From positions 37,365 through 101,364 of the forward strand of contig NZ_JXLA01000005.1 of NCBI RefSeq assembly GCF_001886185.1: 64,000 bases of DNA, read 5' to 3'. Shown one piece after another: positions 37,319 through 44,938 of this stretch (the first letter of the stretch is position 1; each line of letters opens with the position of its first letter). The position numbers were made by a program, and so were the translations under genes. The DNA is from Enterococcus raffinosus (GTDB lineage: Bacteria > Bacillota > Bacilli > Lactobacillales > Enterococcaceae). Below the pieces are notes generated by a model. It did no database searches. It worked only from the letters and a program-made list of their open reading frames with translations, and was not told where the DNA came from.

Positions 37319-37391
37319 TGATAAAACGCTTACAGAATTTTAAGGAAAAATGTGTAAAACGGTTGCAATCAATGAAACAACGTGCTATTAT
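37319..37391. promoter_or_regulatory. ccpA promoter with two cre-like sites
   Basis: The ccpA promoter has TTGCAA (37363-37368) and TATTAT (37386-37391) 17 bases apart, with an extended TG. A cre-like site TGATAAAACGCTTACA (37319-37334) and a second, poorer TGTAAAACGGTTGCA (37353-37367) lie in and before the promoter. The second overlaps the -35, so CcpA could repress its own gene and influence pepQ. Confidence 0.6.
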
Positions 37392-37442
37392 CTTTTAGAA
37401 ATGTAAATGATATTTTCTGAAAACAAAAAAAGGAGCATATCC

Positions 37443-38447
37443 ATGGAAAAGCAAACAATTACGATTTATGATGTTGCCCGTGAAGCAAATGTTTCAATGG
37501 CAACCGTTTCTCGTGTAGTCAATGGCAATCCCAATGTAAAACCTACAACACGTAAAAAGGTGTTAGAAGTTATTGAGCGTCTAGATTATCGCCCAAATGC
37601 TGTCGCACGAGGACTAGCAAGCAAGAAAACTACGACAGTCGGTGTAATCATCCCAGACGTCAGCAATATGTTTTTTGCGTCATTAGCACGAGGAATTGAT
37701 GATATTGCTACAATGTACAAATATAATATCATCTTAGCGAACTCAGATGGCGAAGCGCAAAAAGAAGTAAATGTATTAAATAATTTATTAGCGAAACAAG
37801 TAGATGGTGTAATTTTCATGGGTCATCGTATTACTGATGAAATCCGTGCAGAATTTTCACGTTCAAAGACACCAATCGTTTTAGCTGGTTCAATTGATCC
37901 AGATGAACAAGTGGGTAGTGTAAACATTGATTACAAAGCAGCAACTAAAGAATCTATTGATTTATTAGCAAAACATGGCAATAAGAAAATTGCCTTCATC
38001 AGCGGAGCGTTGATTGACGCGATTAATGGTCAAGCTCGTATGGGCGGCTATAAAGAATCATTGGCTGAAAATGGTTTAGACTACAATGAAGGGCTGATCT
38101 TTGAAGCGCCTTATAACTTTAAAGAAGGATTAGCATTGACTGATCGTATCTTAAATAGTGGTGCAACAGCAGCGTATGTGACTGATGATGAATTAGCTAT
38201 CGGTTTATTAGACGGCTTGATTGATAAAGGCGTGAAAGTTCCTGAAGACTTCGAAATCATTACAAGCAATGATTCATTGCTGACAGAAGTGGCACGTCCG
38301 CGTCTAAGCAGTGTAACTCAACCATTGTATGATATCGGTGCCGTTGCGATGCGTCTGTTAACAAAAATGATGAACAAAGAAGACATTGAACAAAAAACAA
38401 TCGAATTGCCACATGGTATCTTCGAAAAAGGATCAACGAAGCAATAA
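37443..38447 (+). CDS. ccpA: Catabolite control protein A
   Basis: The 334-residue LacI-family regulator has the N-terminal helix-turn-helix and hinge (TIYDVAREANVSMATVSRVVNGN, then YRPNAVARGLA) and the effector domain through TTVGVIIPDVSN. It binds P-Ser-HPr made by HprK and controls cre-linked promoters. The ATG at 37443 follows AAAGGAGCATAT; the frame is open further upstream but has no ribosome site there. Confidence 0.96.
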   Translation: MEKQTITIYDVAREANVSMATVSRVVNGNPNVKPTTRKKVLEVIERLDYRPNAVARGLASKKTTTVGVIIPDVSNMFFASLARGIDDIATMYKYNIILANSDGEAQKEVNVLNNLLAKQVDGVIFMGHRITDEIRAEFSRSKTPIVLAGSIDPDEQVGSVNIDYKAATKESIDLLAKHGNKKIAFISGALIDAINGQARMGGYKESLAENGLDYNEGLIFEAPYNFKEGLALTDRILNSGATAAYVTDDELAIGLLDGLIDKGVKVPEDFEIITSNDSLLTEVARPRLSSVTQPLYDIGAVAMRLLTKMMNKEDIEQKTIELPHGIFEKGSTKQ

Positions 38448-38451
38448 TATG

Positions 38452-38486
38452 AAAAAAGGCTGTGCCAAATTTGGCACAGCCTTTTT
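38452..38486. terminator. Terminator between ccpA and treR
   Basis: A near-perfect 13-bp stem (AAAGGCTGTGCCA / TGGCACAGCCTTT) is flanked by A and T runs, so it works for both converging genes. Confidence 0.93.
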
Positions 38487-38493
38487 CATCGGG

Positions 38494-39216
38494 TTACATT
38501 GTTGAAGGGTGTCGTCGTGCAAAATCGAAAAAGCGGAATTTATCCACCTGGTGACGACTTTCTGTGTATTGAAATTGCCGAGCATCACTAGTAAATACAC
38601 GACTTTTTACAGAAACAATATTGATATCATGCTGATTAAGATCCAATAGTTCTCGATCTTCATCAGTCAGGGCATCAATCGTGATTTCCTTTTCAGCAAA
38701 AGCGATATTCAACCCCAATTGATTTTCAAAGTAGCGATAAATGGAATCCTTTGCGATTTCAGTATCTAGCTCAGGCACAACTGTCGTCAGTAATAGGTCT
38801 TTATCAAGTATTACTTTTTTCTGGTCGATCGCTCGTGTACGAATCAATTCCCAGCAGACAGCCCCGATTTCAAATCCAGTCACACGTACTTCCTTTTCAT
38901 TAATCATAACTTTCTTTAAACTAATAACGTCCGTACTACTGTCATAGCCATAAGAATTTTGGAGTTCCTTGTAACTCGTTAAACCAGAAACAGGAAATCG
39001 CAGCTGCTCTCGCTTCAAAACAAGTGAACCTTTACCTTGAATTTTTTGAATGTAGCCATTAGCCATCAGAAGAGACAAGGCTTTGCGAATCGTATCGCGT
39101 GATACATGGTAGGTTTGACGCAATTTGTTTTCACTAGGCAAATAAGAACCCGCTTCATAAACGCCTTTTAAAATTCCTCGTTCGATTGCTTGGTAAATCA
39201 CCTCATAATTTTTCAT
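38494..39216 (-). CDS. treR: Trehalose operon repressor TreR (GntR/UTRA)
   Basis: The 240-residue protein has a GntR winged helix (YLPSENKLRQTYHVSRDTIRKAL near residues 24-45) and a UTRA domain (SKKVMINEKEVR onward). TreR of Firmicutes derepresses on trehalose-6-phosphate. It is divergent from the trehalose PTS and phosphotrehalase genes. The ATG follows AAGGAGGGC on the coding strand. Confidence 0.93.
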   Translation of the reverse strand: MKNYEVIYQAIERGILKGVYEAGSYLPSENKLRQTYHVSRDTIRKALSLLMANGYIQKIQGKGSLVLKREQLRFPVSGLTSYKELQNSYGYDSSTDVISLKKVMINEKEVRVTGFEIGAVCWELIRTRAIDQKKVILDKDLLLTTVVPELDTEIAKDSIYRYFENQLGLNIAFAEKEITIDALTDEDRELLDLNQHDINIVSVKSRVFTSDARQFQYTESRHQVDKFRFFDFARRHPSTM

Positions 39217-39591
39217 TTAGCCCTCCTTTTATCCAACTCGTTTACTAGCCTATCAGTGCGGGAAACAGATCAAAACAACTTGTCCGTATATGTGATTCCA
39301 TTATACAAAGAAAAAAATCACAAGTAAAACGTTTTCTTTGGATTTTGGATAAATAAAATGAGTAAATTCTTATTTTAAGAGAAGCTTGTTTGCTTTCTTA
39401 CCAACCTGTTGGTAACTATAAGACTGATTAATCATTAATAAAATTTGTTATCGTCCATTAAAATTAAATTTCTCTAATAAACACTTCGTAGCACCAGATG
39501 TAAGCGATTTACAAAAATGCTCAAACCAATTATAGTAAACCTATCAGCTGAACTTATCCATACAAGTTAAATTTATTCGGAGGGAAAAAAG
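39217..39591. promoter_or_regulatory. treR-treP control region with operators, cre and promoter
   Basis: The treP promoter is TTTACA (39508-39513) and TATAGT (39531-39536), spaced 17. TGTAA-gcgat-TTACA (39499-39513), a cre-like dyad, covers the -35. A second cre-like AGTAAAACGTTTTCTT lies at 39323-39338. ACTTGTCCGTATATGT (39278-39293) is related to the reverse complement of AACTTATCCATACAAGTT (39551-39568); these look like TreR operators, one by each gene. CCTATCAG also occurs near each (39249 and 39540). Confidence 0.6.
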
Positions 39592-41538
39592 ATGGGAAAA
39601 TATGAAAAGGATTCGAAGGACCTGCTGGCAGCCATTGGCGGAAAGAAAAATATTTCTGCGGTTACCCACTGTGCTACTCGGATGCGCTTTGTGCTAAATG
39701 ATCCAAAAAAAGCAGATGAGGAGCGAATCGAAGAGATTCCAAGTGTTAAAGGAATGTTTACTAATGCTGGACAATTTCAAGTAATTATTGGAAACGATGT
39801 AGCCGTTTTTTATAATGAGTTTGTTGCTGTTTCCGGAGTAGAAGGTGTTTCGAAAGAAGCCGCAAAATCGGCGGCCAAGCAAAATCAAAATCCAGTCCAA
39901 CGTGCCATTACTGTTTTAGCAGAAATTTTTACCCCTTTATTACCAGCAATTATTGTCGGCGGTTTGATTTTAGGATTTCGTAATATTTTGGAAGCCGTAC
40001 CAATGGGGTGGCTGAATGGTCAAACAATTGTTGAAGCCTCTACATTTTGGAACGGTGTCAATGGGTTCTTATGGTTGCCAGGTGAAGCTATTTTCCACTT
40101 CTTGCCAGTCGGGATTACTTGGAGTATTGCTCGTAAAATGGGTGCGACTGAAATCTTAGGGATCGTTCTTGGGATCACATTAGTTTCGCCACAATTGTTA
40201 AATGCCTATTCAGTTAACGGCACGACAGCGGCAGAAATTGCAAAGAACTGGACATGGGACTTTGGCTTTTTCACTGTTGATAAGATCGGTTACCAAGCCC
40301 AAGTTATTCCAGCAATGCTGGCAGGGTTTCTAATAGTTTACCTAGAACGCTTTTTCCGGAAACATATTCCTGAGGCTGTTTCAATGATTTTCGTTCCATT
40401 TTTCTCATTGCTTCCAACGATTTTGGCTGCGCATATTATTTTAGGTCCTATCGGTTGGAAAATCGGAACAGCGATCTCTGCTGTAGTAAATGCGGGTCTA
40501 ACTTCTAGCTTTAGCTGGTTATTTGGCGGAGTATTCGGAGCGCTATATTCGCCTCTGGTTATTACTGGGTTGCATCATACGACATTAGCGATAGACTCAC
40601 AATTAATTGCCGACTTTGGTTCGACTAACTTATGGCCGATGATTTGCTTATCCAATATTGCTCAAGGGGCGGCTGTTTTGGCGATAGTCTTTGCTCATCG
40701 TGGGAATAAAAAAGAAGAACAGGTATCTATTCCATCAGTGATCTCTGCTTGGTTGGGCGTTACGGAACCGGCAATGTTCGGGATCAATTTGAAATACACG
40801 TATCCATTTATTGCTGCTATGATCGGTAGTGGGATCGCAGGCTTGTTTATAACGTTATTCAAGGTTCGGGCATTATCAATTGGTGTCGGCGGGCTTCCAG
40901 GGATTTTAGCGATTCGCCCGCAAGACTATCCAATCTTTGCGATTGGAATGGTAATCGCGATTGCTGTTCCGTTTCTTTTGACATTGACATTCCGTCGGAT
41001 CGGTTTGTTCAATAAAATTGATCGGATCGAAGAAGGGAATGTGCCAACATTGGGCAATGAGCCTGTTAAGAAAACGGGTTCTGTTGTTGAGTTGTTTTCG
41101 CCAATTGCTGGAATGCTTCATCCTTTAAGCAGTGCAAAGGATCCGGTATTTGCTGAGGGGATGATGGGACAAGGAGTTGTGATTGACCCGAGTGAAGGAA
41201 AATTAGTTGCACCTTTTGATGGTCAAATCAGTTTATTGTTTCCAACAAAGCATGCTATCGGTTTAGTTAGTAGAGAGGGAACAGAGGTATTGATTCATAT
41301 TGGGATTGATACCGTACAATTAGACGGCAAATATTTTACCAGTCATGTACAGCAAGGAGACAGTGTCAAAAAAGGTCAGCTTTTAATGGAGTTTGATGTT
41401 GAGGCCATCAAGTCAGCAGGATATGAGGTGCAAACACCGATTATCATAACAAATTCAACCGACTTTCAAGTGGATCCATTGATTCAGGAAGCCCCTGTAA
41501 CAAGTGCAGAGAAAATTTTATTAGCGACAGAATTATAG
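39592..41538 (+). CDS. treP: Trehalose-specific PTS transporter EIIBCA
   Basis: The 648-residue PTS permease has an EIIB domain with the phospho-Cys in SAVTHCATRMRF (C27), an EIIC domain of about ten helices, and a C-terminal EIIA glucose-type domain with VLIHIGIDTVQLDG near residue 569. It imports and phosphorylates trehalose to trehalose-6-phosphate. The fused EIIA makes the system independent of a separate EIIA-Glc. CGGAGGGAAA precedes the ATG. Confidence 0.95.
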   Translation: MGKYEKDSKDLLAAIGGKKNISAVTHCATRMRFVLNDPKKADEERIEEIPSVKGMFTNAGQFQVIIGNDVAVFYNEFVAVSGVEGVSKEAAKSAAKQNQNPVQRAITVLAEIFTPLLPAIIVGGLILGFRNILEAVPMGWLNGQTIVEASTFWNGVNGFLWLPGEAIFHFLPVGITWSIARKMGATEILGIVLGITLVSPQLLNAYSVNGTTAAEIAKNWTWDFGFFTVDKIGYQAQVIPAMLAGFLIVYLERFFRKHIPEAVSMIFVPFFSLLPTILAAHIILGPIGWKIGTAISAVVNAGLTSSFSWLFGGVFGALYSPLVITGLHHTTLAIDSQLIADFGSTNLWPMICLSNIAQGAAVLAIVFAHRGNKKEEQVSIPSVISAWLGVTEPAMFGINLKYTYPFIAAMIGSGIAGLFITLFKVRALSIGVGGLPGILAIRPQDYPIFAIGMVIAIAVPFLLTLTFRRIGLFNKIDRIEEGNVPTLGNEPVKKTGSVVELFSPIAGMLHPLSSAKDPVFAEGMMGQGVVIDPSEGKLVAPFDGQISLLFPTKHAIGLVSREGTEVLIHIGIDTVQLDGKYFTSHVQQGDSVKKGQLLMEFDVEAIKSAGYEVQTPIIITNSTDFQVDPLIQEAPVTSAEKILLATEL

Positions 41539-41553
41539 AAGCTGGAGGACAAA

Positions 41554-43176
41554 ATGAGTTTTAAAGAAAAAGTCATCTACCAAATTTATCCCAAATCTTT
41601 TTTGGATACAAATCAGGACGGCATCGGGGATCTACCAGGTATCAAACAAAAAATCCCCTATTTGAAACGTTTGGGGGTCGATATGATTTGGTTGAGCCCA
41701 ATCTATCCAAGTCCTCAAAATGACAATGGGTACGATGTAGCGAACTATACAGCGATCAATCCAATGTTTGGAACCATGAGTGATTTTGAAAATCTAATTG
41801 CTACTGCAAAAGAACATGGTATCGAAGTAATGCTAGATATGGTTTTCAATCATGTCTCGACAGAGCATGAATGGTTCCAAAAAGCATTGGCTGGTGATAA
41901 AAAATATCAAGCGTACTTTATCTTACGGGATGAGCCAACGGATTGGGTTTCTAAATTCGGTGGAAATGCTTGGGCTCCATTTGGAGAGACTGGTAAATTC
42001 TATTTGCATCTATTTGATAAAACACAGGCTGACTTAAATTGGCGAAATCCAGAAGTACGCGAAGAATTATTTGAAGTTATCCGTTTTTGGATGGAAAAAG
42101 GTGTAAAAGGGTTTCGATTCGATGTGATCAATTTAATCGGCAAAGATGAAGTTTTAAAAGATTGTGCAGAGAATGATGGAAAACCCGCCTACACAGATCG
42201 TCCGATTAATCACGACTTTATCCACATGATGAATCAGGCAACCTTTGGGAAAGAGACAGATATGATTACCGTTGGTGAAATGAGTTTTACCACAGTGGAA
42301 AACTGTATTTTGTACACCCAACCTGAGCGCGAAGAATTAAACATGACCTTTAACTTCCATCATTTAAAAGTTGATTATAAAGACGGTAAGAAGTGGACAC
42401 AAATGCCATTTGATTTTACTCGACTAAAAGAATTGTTTCATACTTGGGGAACGCAGATGAGCCAAGAGAACGGATGGAATGCTCTTTTCTGGAATAATCA
42501 CGATCAGCCAAGAGCGTTGAATCGGTTTACGGATGTGGATAACTATCGTGTAGCTGGCGCAAAAATGCTGGCTAGTTCGATTCATTTGAATCGGGGGACG
42601 CCATATATCTATATGGGAGAAGAAATCGGAATGCTCGATCCAGATTTTGATTCTATGGAAAAATATGCAGATGTGGAAAGCCTAAATGCGTATCAAGAAT
42701 TGCTATTAGCAGGAACATCGGAAAAGGAAGCCTTTAAAATTGTCAAAGCAAAATCGCGGGACAATTCAAGAACGCCGATGCAGTGGGATAGTGGAGAATA
42801 TAGTGGCTTTTCAACGGTTGATCCGTGGCTGTCACTAGGAAATACGGCTAATGAAATCAATGTGGCGAAGGAGCTGCAGGAGGGATCTATCTTTAATTAT
42901 TATCAACGATTGATCAAATTGAGGAAAGAATATCCGATCATTGCGGAAGGAAGTTATGAAGCTTTTTTACCTGATCATCCGCAAATTTACAGCTATATCC
43001 GTAGCTATGAGGATCGTAGACTTCTTGTGCTTAATAATTTCTTTCCACAGGAAACAACAATTGATCTGCCTGATGAATTTCAAAAGGGCGAAGTATTAAT
43101 CAGTAACTATGATAGTGATACAAAGGGTCAAGAAATCACATTGAAGCCGTATCAATCCATCGCTATTTATTGTTAA
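41554..43176 (+). CDS. treA: Trehalose-6-phosphate hydrolase
   Basis: The 540-residue GH13 enzyme has the conserved GFRFDVINL (nucleophile Asp), TVGEMSF (acid Glu) and WNNHDQPR (His-Asp) motifs plus the N-terminal QIYPKSFLDTNQDGIGDLPGI. It splits trehalose-6-phosphate to glucose and glucose-6-phosphate. It follows treP by 15 bases, with GAAGCTGGAGG as ribosome site, so it is in the same operon. Confidence 0.96.
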   Translation: MSFKEKVIYQIYPKSFLDTNQDGIGDLPGIKQKIPYLKRLGVDMIWLSPIYPSPQNDNGYDVANYTAINPMFGTMSDFENLIATAKEHGIEVMLDMVFNHVSTEHEWFQKALAGDKKYQAYFILRDEPTDWVSKFGGNAWAPFGETGKFYLHLFDKTQADLNWRNPEVREELFEVIRFWMEKGVKGFRFDVINLIGKDEVLKDCAENDGKPAYTDRPINHDFIHMMNQATFGKETDMITVGEMSFTTVENCILYTQPEREELNMTFNFHHLKVDYKDGKKWTQMPFDFTRLKELFHTWGTQMSQENGWNALFWNNHDQPRALNRFTDVDNYRVAGAKMLASSIHLNRGTPYIYMGEEIGMLDPDFDSMEKYADVESLNAYQELLLAGTSEKEAFKIVKAKSRDNSRTPMQWDSGEYSGFSTVDPWLSLGNTANEINVAKELQEGSIFNYYQRLIKLRKEYPIIAEGSYEAFLPDHPQIYSYIRSYEDRRLLVLNNFFPQETTIDLPDEFQKGEVLISNYDSDTKGQEITLKPYQSIAIYC

Positions 43177-43178
43177 AA

Positions 43179-43209
43179 AAACGCGTGAGCAAAATGTGCT
43201 CACGCGTTT
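43179..43209. terminator. Bidirectional terminator treA/queT
   Basis: A perfect 13-bp stem (AAACGCGTGAGCA / TGCTCACGCGTTT) with a 5-base loop and A/T flanks lies between the converging treA and queT. Confidence 0.93.
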
Positions 43210-43716
43210 CTATTTAGTTAAGTCTATTCGTTTATTTATCAAATAAATGATTATACCGCCTAGTGACATAGAAAGTAATTCACCTAAACCGATAATTAGC
43301 CAATTAAGTAAAAATGGCGCCTGATAGAAGAACGTTAATTGTCCTGCTACCGTAAACATCGAAAAGGCAAAGAGGAATGCTGTGATAATCATTTTTTTCT
43401 TAAGATTTGTGACTTTTCGAGTAATTCCCCGACATATCAACAAAACGATCAACGTAGAGACACTCCCTAATGCTACATCTACAATCCCTAATGGGGATGC
43501 CAAATTGGCAATCGCGACACCTAGCGTCACAGCGATCGTATATCGCTTGTTGAAAAGAGGTAAGTAGTTGAACATTTCCGCTACACGGAGCTGGATCGCG
43601 CCAAAACTAATAACGGATAAAACGATGGTGACAGCGACATACAGCCCTGTCACGACGGCCATTTTTGCCGTGTCGGTGGTGGTCCAGCGTTGTGCTGAAC
43701 TTTTTTCAAGATTCAT
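43210..43716 (-). CDS. queT: QueT-family queuosine precursor transporter
   Basis: The 168-residue protein has five to six membrane helices and the QueT segments TGLYVAVTIVLSVISFGAIQLRVAE and LGIVDVALGSVSTLI. QueT is the ECF-type S component or permease for preQ0/preQ1-like precursors of tRNA queuosine, whose target tRNAs include Asp, Asn, His and Tyr. The coding strand has AAAGGAG eight bases before the ATG. Confidence 0.93.
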   Translation of the reverse strand: MNLEKSSAQRWTTTDTAKMAVVTGLYVAVTIVLSVISFGAIQLRVAEMFNYLPLFNKRYTIAVTLGVAIANLASPLGIVDVALGSVSTLIVLLICRGITRKVTNLKKKMIITAFLFAFSMFTVAGQLTFFYQAPFLLNWLIIGLGELLSMSLGGIIIYLINKRIDLTK

Positions 43717-43825
43717 TTTTCATTCTCCTTTACAAGACATCGTCTCGTTAATAACTGCGACCAAAGGATTGAAGTGTCACAGTGCGAAAATATCGCTACC
43801 ACCTATCTTAGATTATTTAGAAAAA
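43717..43825 (-). promoter_or_regulatory. Structured leader of queT, possible translational control
   Basis: On the coding strand, TCCTTT (about 60 bases upstream) is exactly complementary to the ribosome site AAAGGA, so it could hide it. QueT genes of Lactobacillales are often under preQ1 riboswitches. I cannot align this leader to preQ1-I, -II or -III from memory, so the class is open. Confidence 0.4.
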
Positions 43826-43833
43826 ATTGCAAG

Positions 43834-44586
43834 CTATTTTAAAAGCCAGCCACCATCGATAGGTAAAATATTTCCTTGCATATAACGAGTCTCATCACTC
43901 GCTAAGAATAATGTCGCATAAGCGACTTCTTTAGGATCGGCCCAACGTTTAACAGGAGTTTCCTCAGCGACCCATTTTGCCATTTGACCGTCACCGGCAA
44001 AATCAGCCTGATTCATAGGCGTATTGATGGCTCCAGGAGCGATAGCGTTGACGTGAAGCCCCCTGGCAGCATAGTCTAAAGCAAGCTGCTTAGTAAAGCC
44101 GACAATCGCATGTTTACTAGTAGTATACGCAATCCCTCCGCCACCAGCGACAAGTCCAGCAATTGAAGCCATGTTAATGACAGTCCCTTGATTCTCTAAT
44201 AGCTCTGGCAGTAATAATTTTGTTAGGGTGAACATGCTGTTAAGATTCGTAGTTAATATGTTTGACCATAGTTCTTCGTCTGTATCATGCAACGGCAAAT
44301 AATCATCCAATACGCCTACTGTATTTAACAAAATGTTCACAGTACCAAAATGTTCATGGCATTTTCTTATCGCTTTCTTCAAAGCTATTTTTTCTCGAAC
44401 GTCGCCAATAAAGAAAGCAAACTGTTCAGGGTAGTTCATTTGCAAAGTCAGCATCTCTTGCTTTTGCTGATCAAAGGCAAAAACATAGGCACCAGTAGTC
44501 AAAAACGCTTGTGCCTGAGCAGCTCCGATCCCTGAAGCAGCGCCAGTAATAAACACTACTTTTTTTGAGAAATCCATCGCCATCAT
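43834..44586 (-). CDS. Short-chain dehydrogenase/reductase (SDR)
   Basis: The protein of about 250 residues has the classical SDR features: TGAASGIG cofactor loop near residue 17, NTVG, catalytic Ser in NMASIAG, YTTSK and the IAPGAINTP turn. The fold is NAD(P)H-dependent; the substrate is unknown. Its start is taken at the ATG that overlaps the upstream DUF2829 stop (TGATG), so the two are translationally coupled. Confidence 0.9.
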   Translation of the reverse strand: MMAMDFSKKVVFITGAASGIGAAQAQAFLTTGAYVFAFDQQKQEMLTLQMNYPEQFAFFIGDVREKIALKKAIRKCHEHFGTVNILLNTVGVLDDYLPLHDTDEELWSNILTTNLNSMFTLTKLLLPELLENQGTVINMASIAGLVAGGGGIAYTTSKHAIVGFTKQLALDYAARGLHVNAIAPGAINTPMNQADFAGDGQMAKWVAEETPVKRWADPKEVAYATLFLASDETRYMQGNILPIDGGWLLK

Positions 44587-44804
44587 TCGACGATTTTCCA
44601 ATCTTCTGCCAAAATATCACAAACGGTCGGTGCGAAGCTGGAGAACCCTTCATCAGCGGTCTTGATCAAAAAGTAGGGGGTAACGGGCGAACCATCAAAT
44701 ACGTCTCCTTCCACTAGGGTTACGTACAATTCAAATCCGCCCCAACCTTCACGAATAATCTTTGCCCCTTTTTTTAGTTCAGGTAAAATTTCTTCAAATG
44801 TCAT
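44583..44804 (-). CDS. DUF2829-family small protein
   Basis: The 73-residue protein begins MTFEEILPELKKGAKIIREGWGG and ends TVCDILAEDWKIVE, the pattern of the DUF2829/Thoeris-anti-defence-2-like fold seen in phage and bacterial proteins. The ATG at 44804 follows GGAGGAAATAT on the coding strand; an earlier ATG overlaps that site. It is coupled to the SDR gene. Its function in the chromosome is unknown. Confidence 0.85.
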   Translation of the reverse strand: MTFEEILPELKKGAKIIREGWGGFELYVTLVEGDVFDGSPVTPYFLIKTADEGFSSFAPTVCDILAEDWKIVE

Positions 44805-44898
44805 TGATATTTCCTCCATCTAAATTTTCGTTTTCTTTTGGTAGAATACCAAAAAGTTTGAGGAGCTACAAGAAGACGAAGAGAGGAGCAATCACCGA

Positions 44899-44931
44899 AA
44901 AAGACCTCTCCAGTAAAAGGAGAGGTCTTCA
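44899..44931. terminator. Bidirectional terminator between DUF2829 region and PBP
   Basis: A perfect 11-bp stem (AAGACCTCTCC / GGAGAGGTCTT) with a 7-base loop; the minus strand has a T-run after it, so it also ends the PBP gene. Confidence 0.85.
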
Positions 44932-44938
44932 TCAAAGA

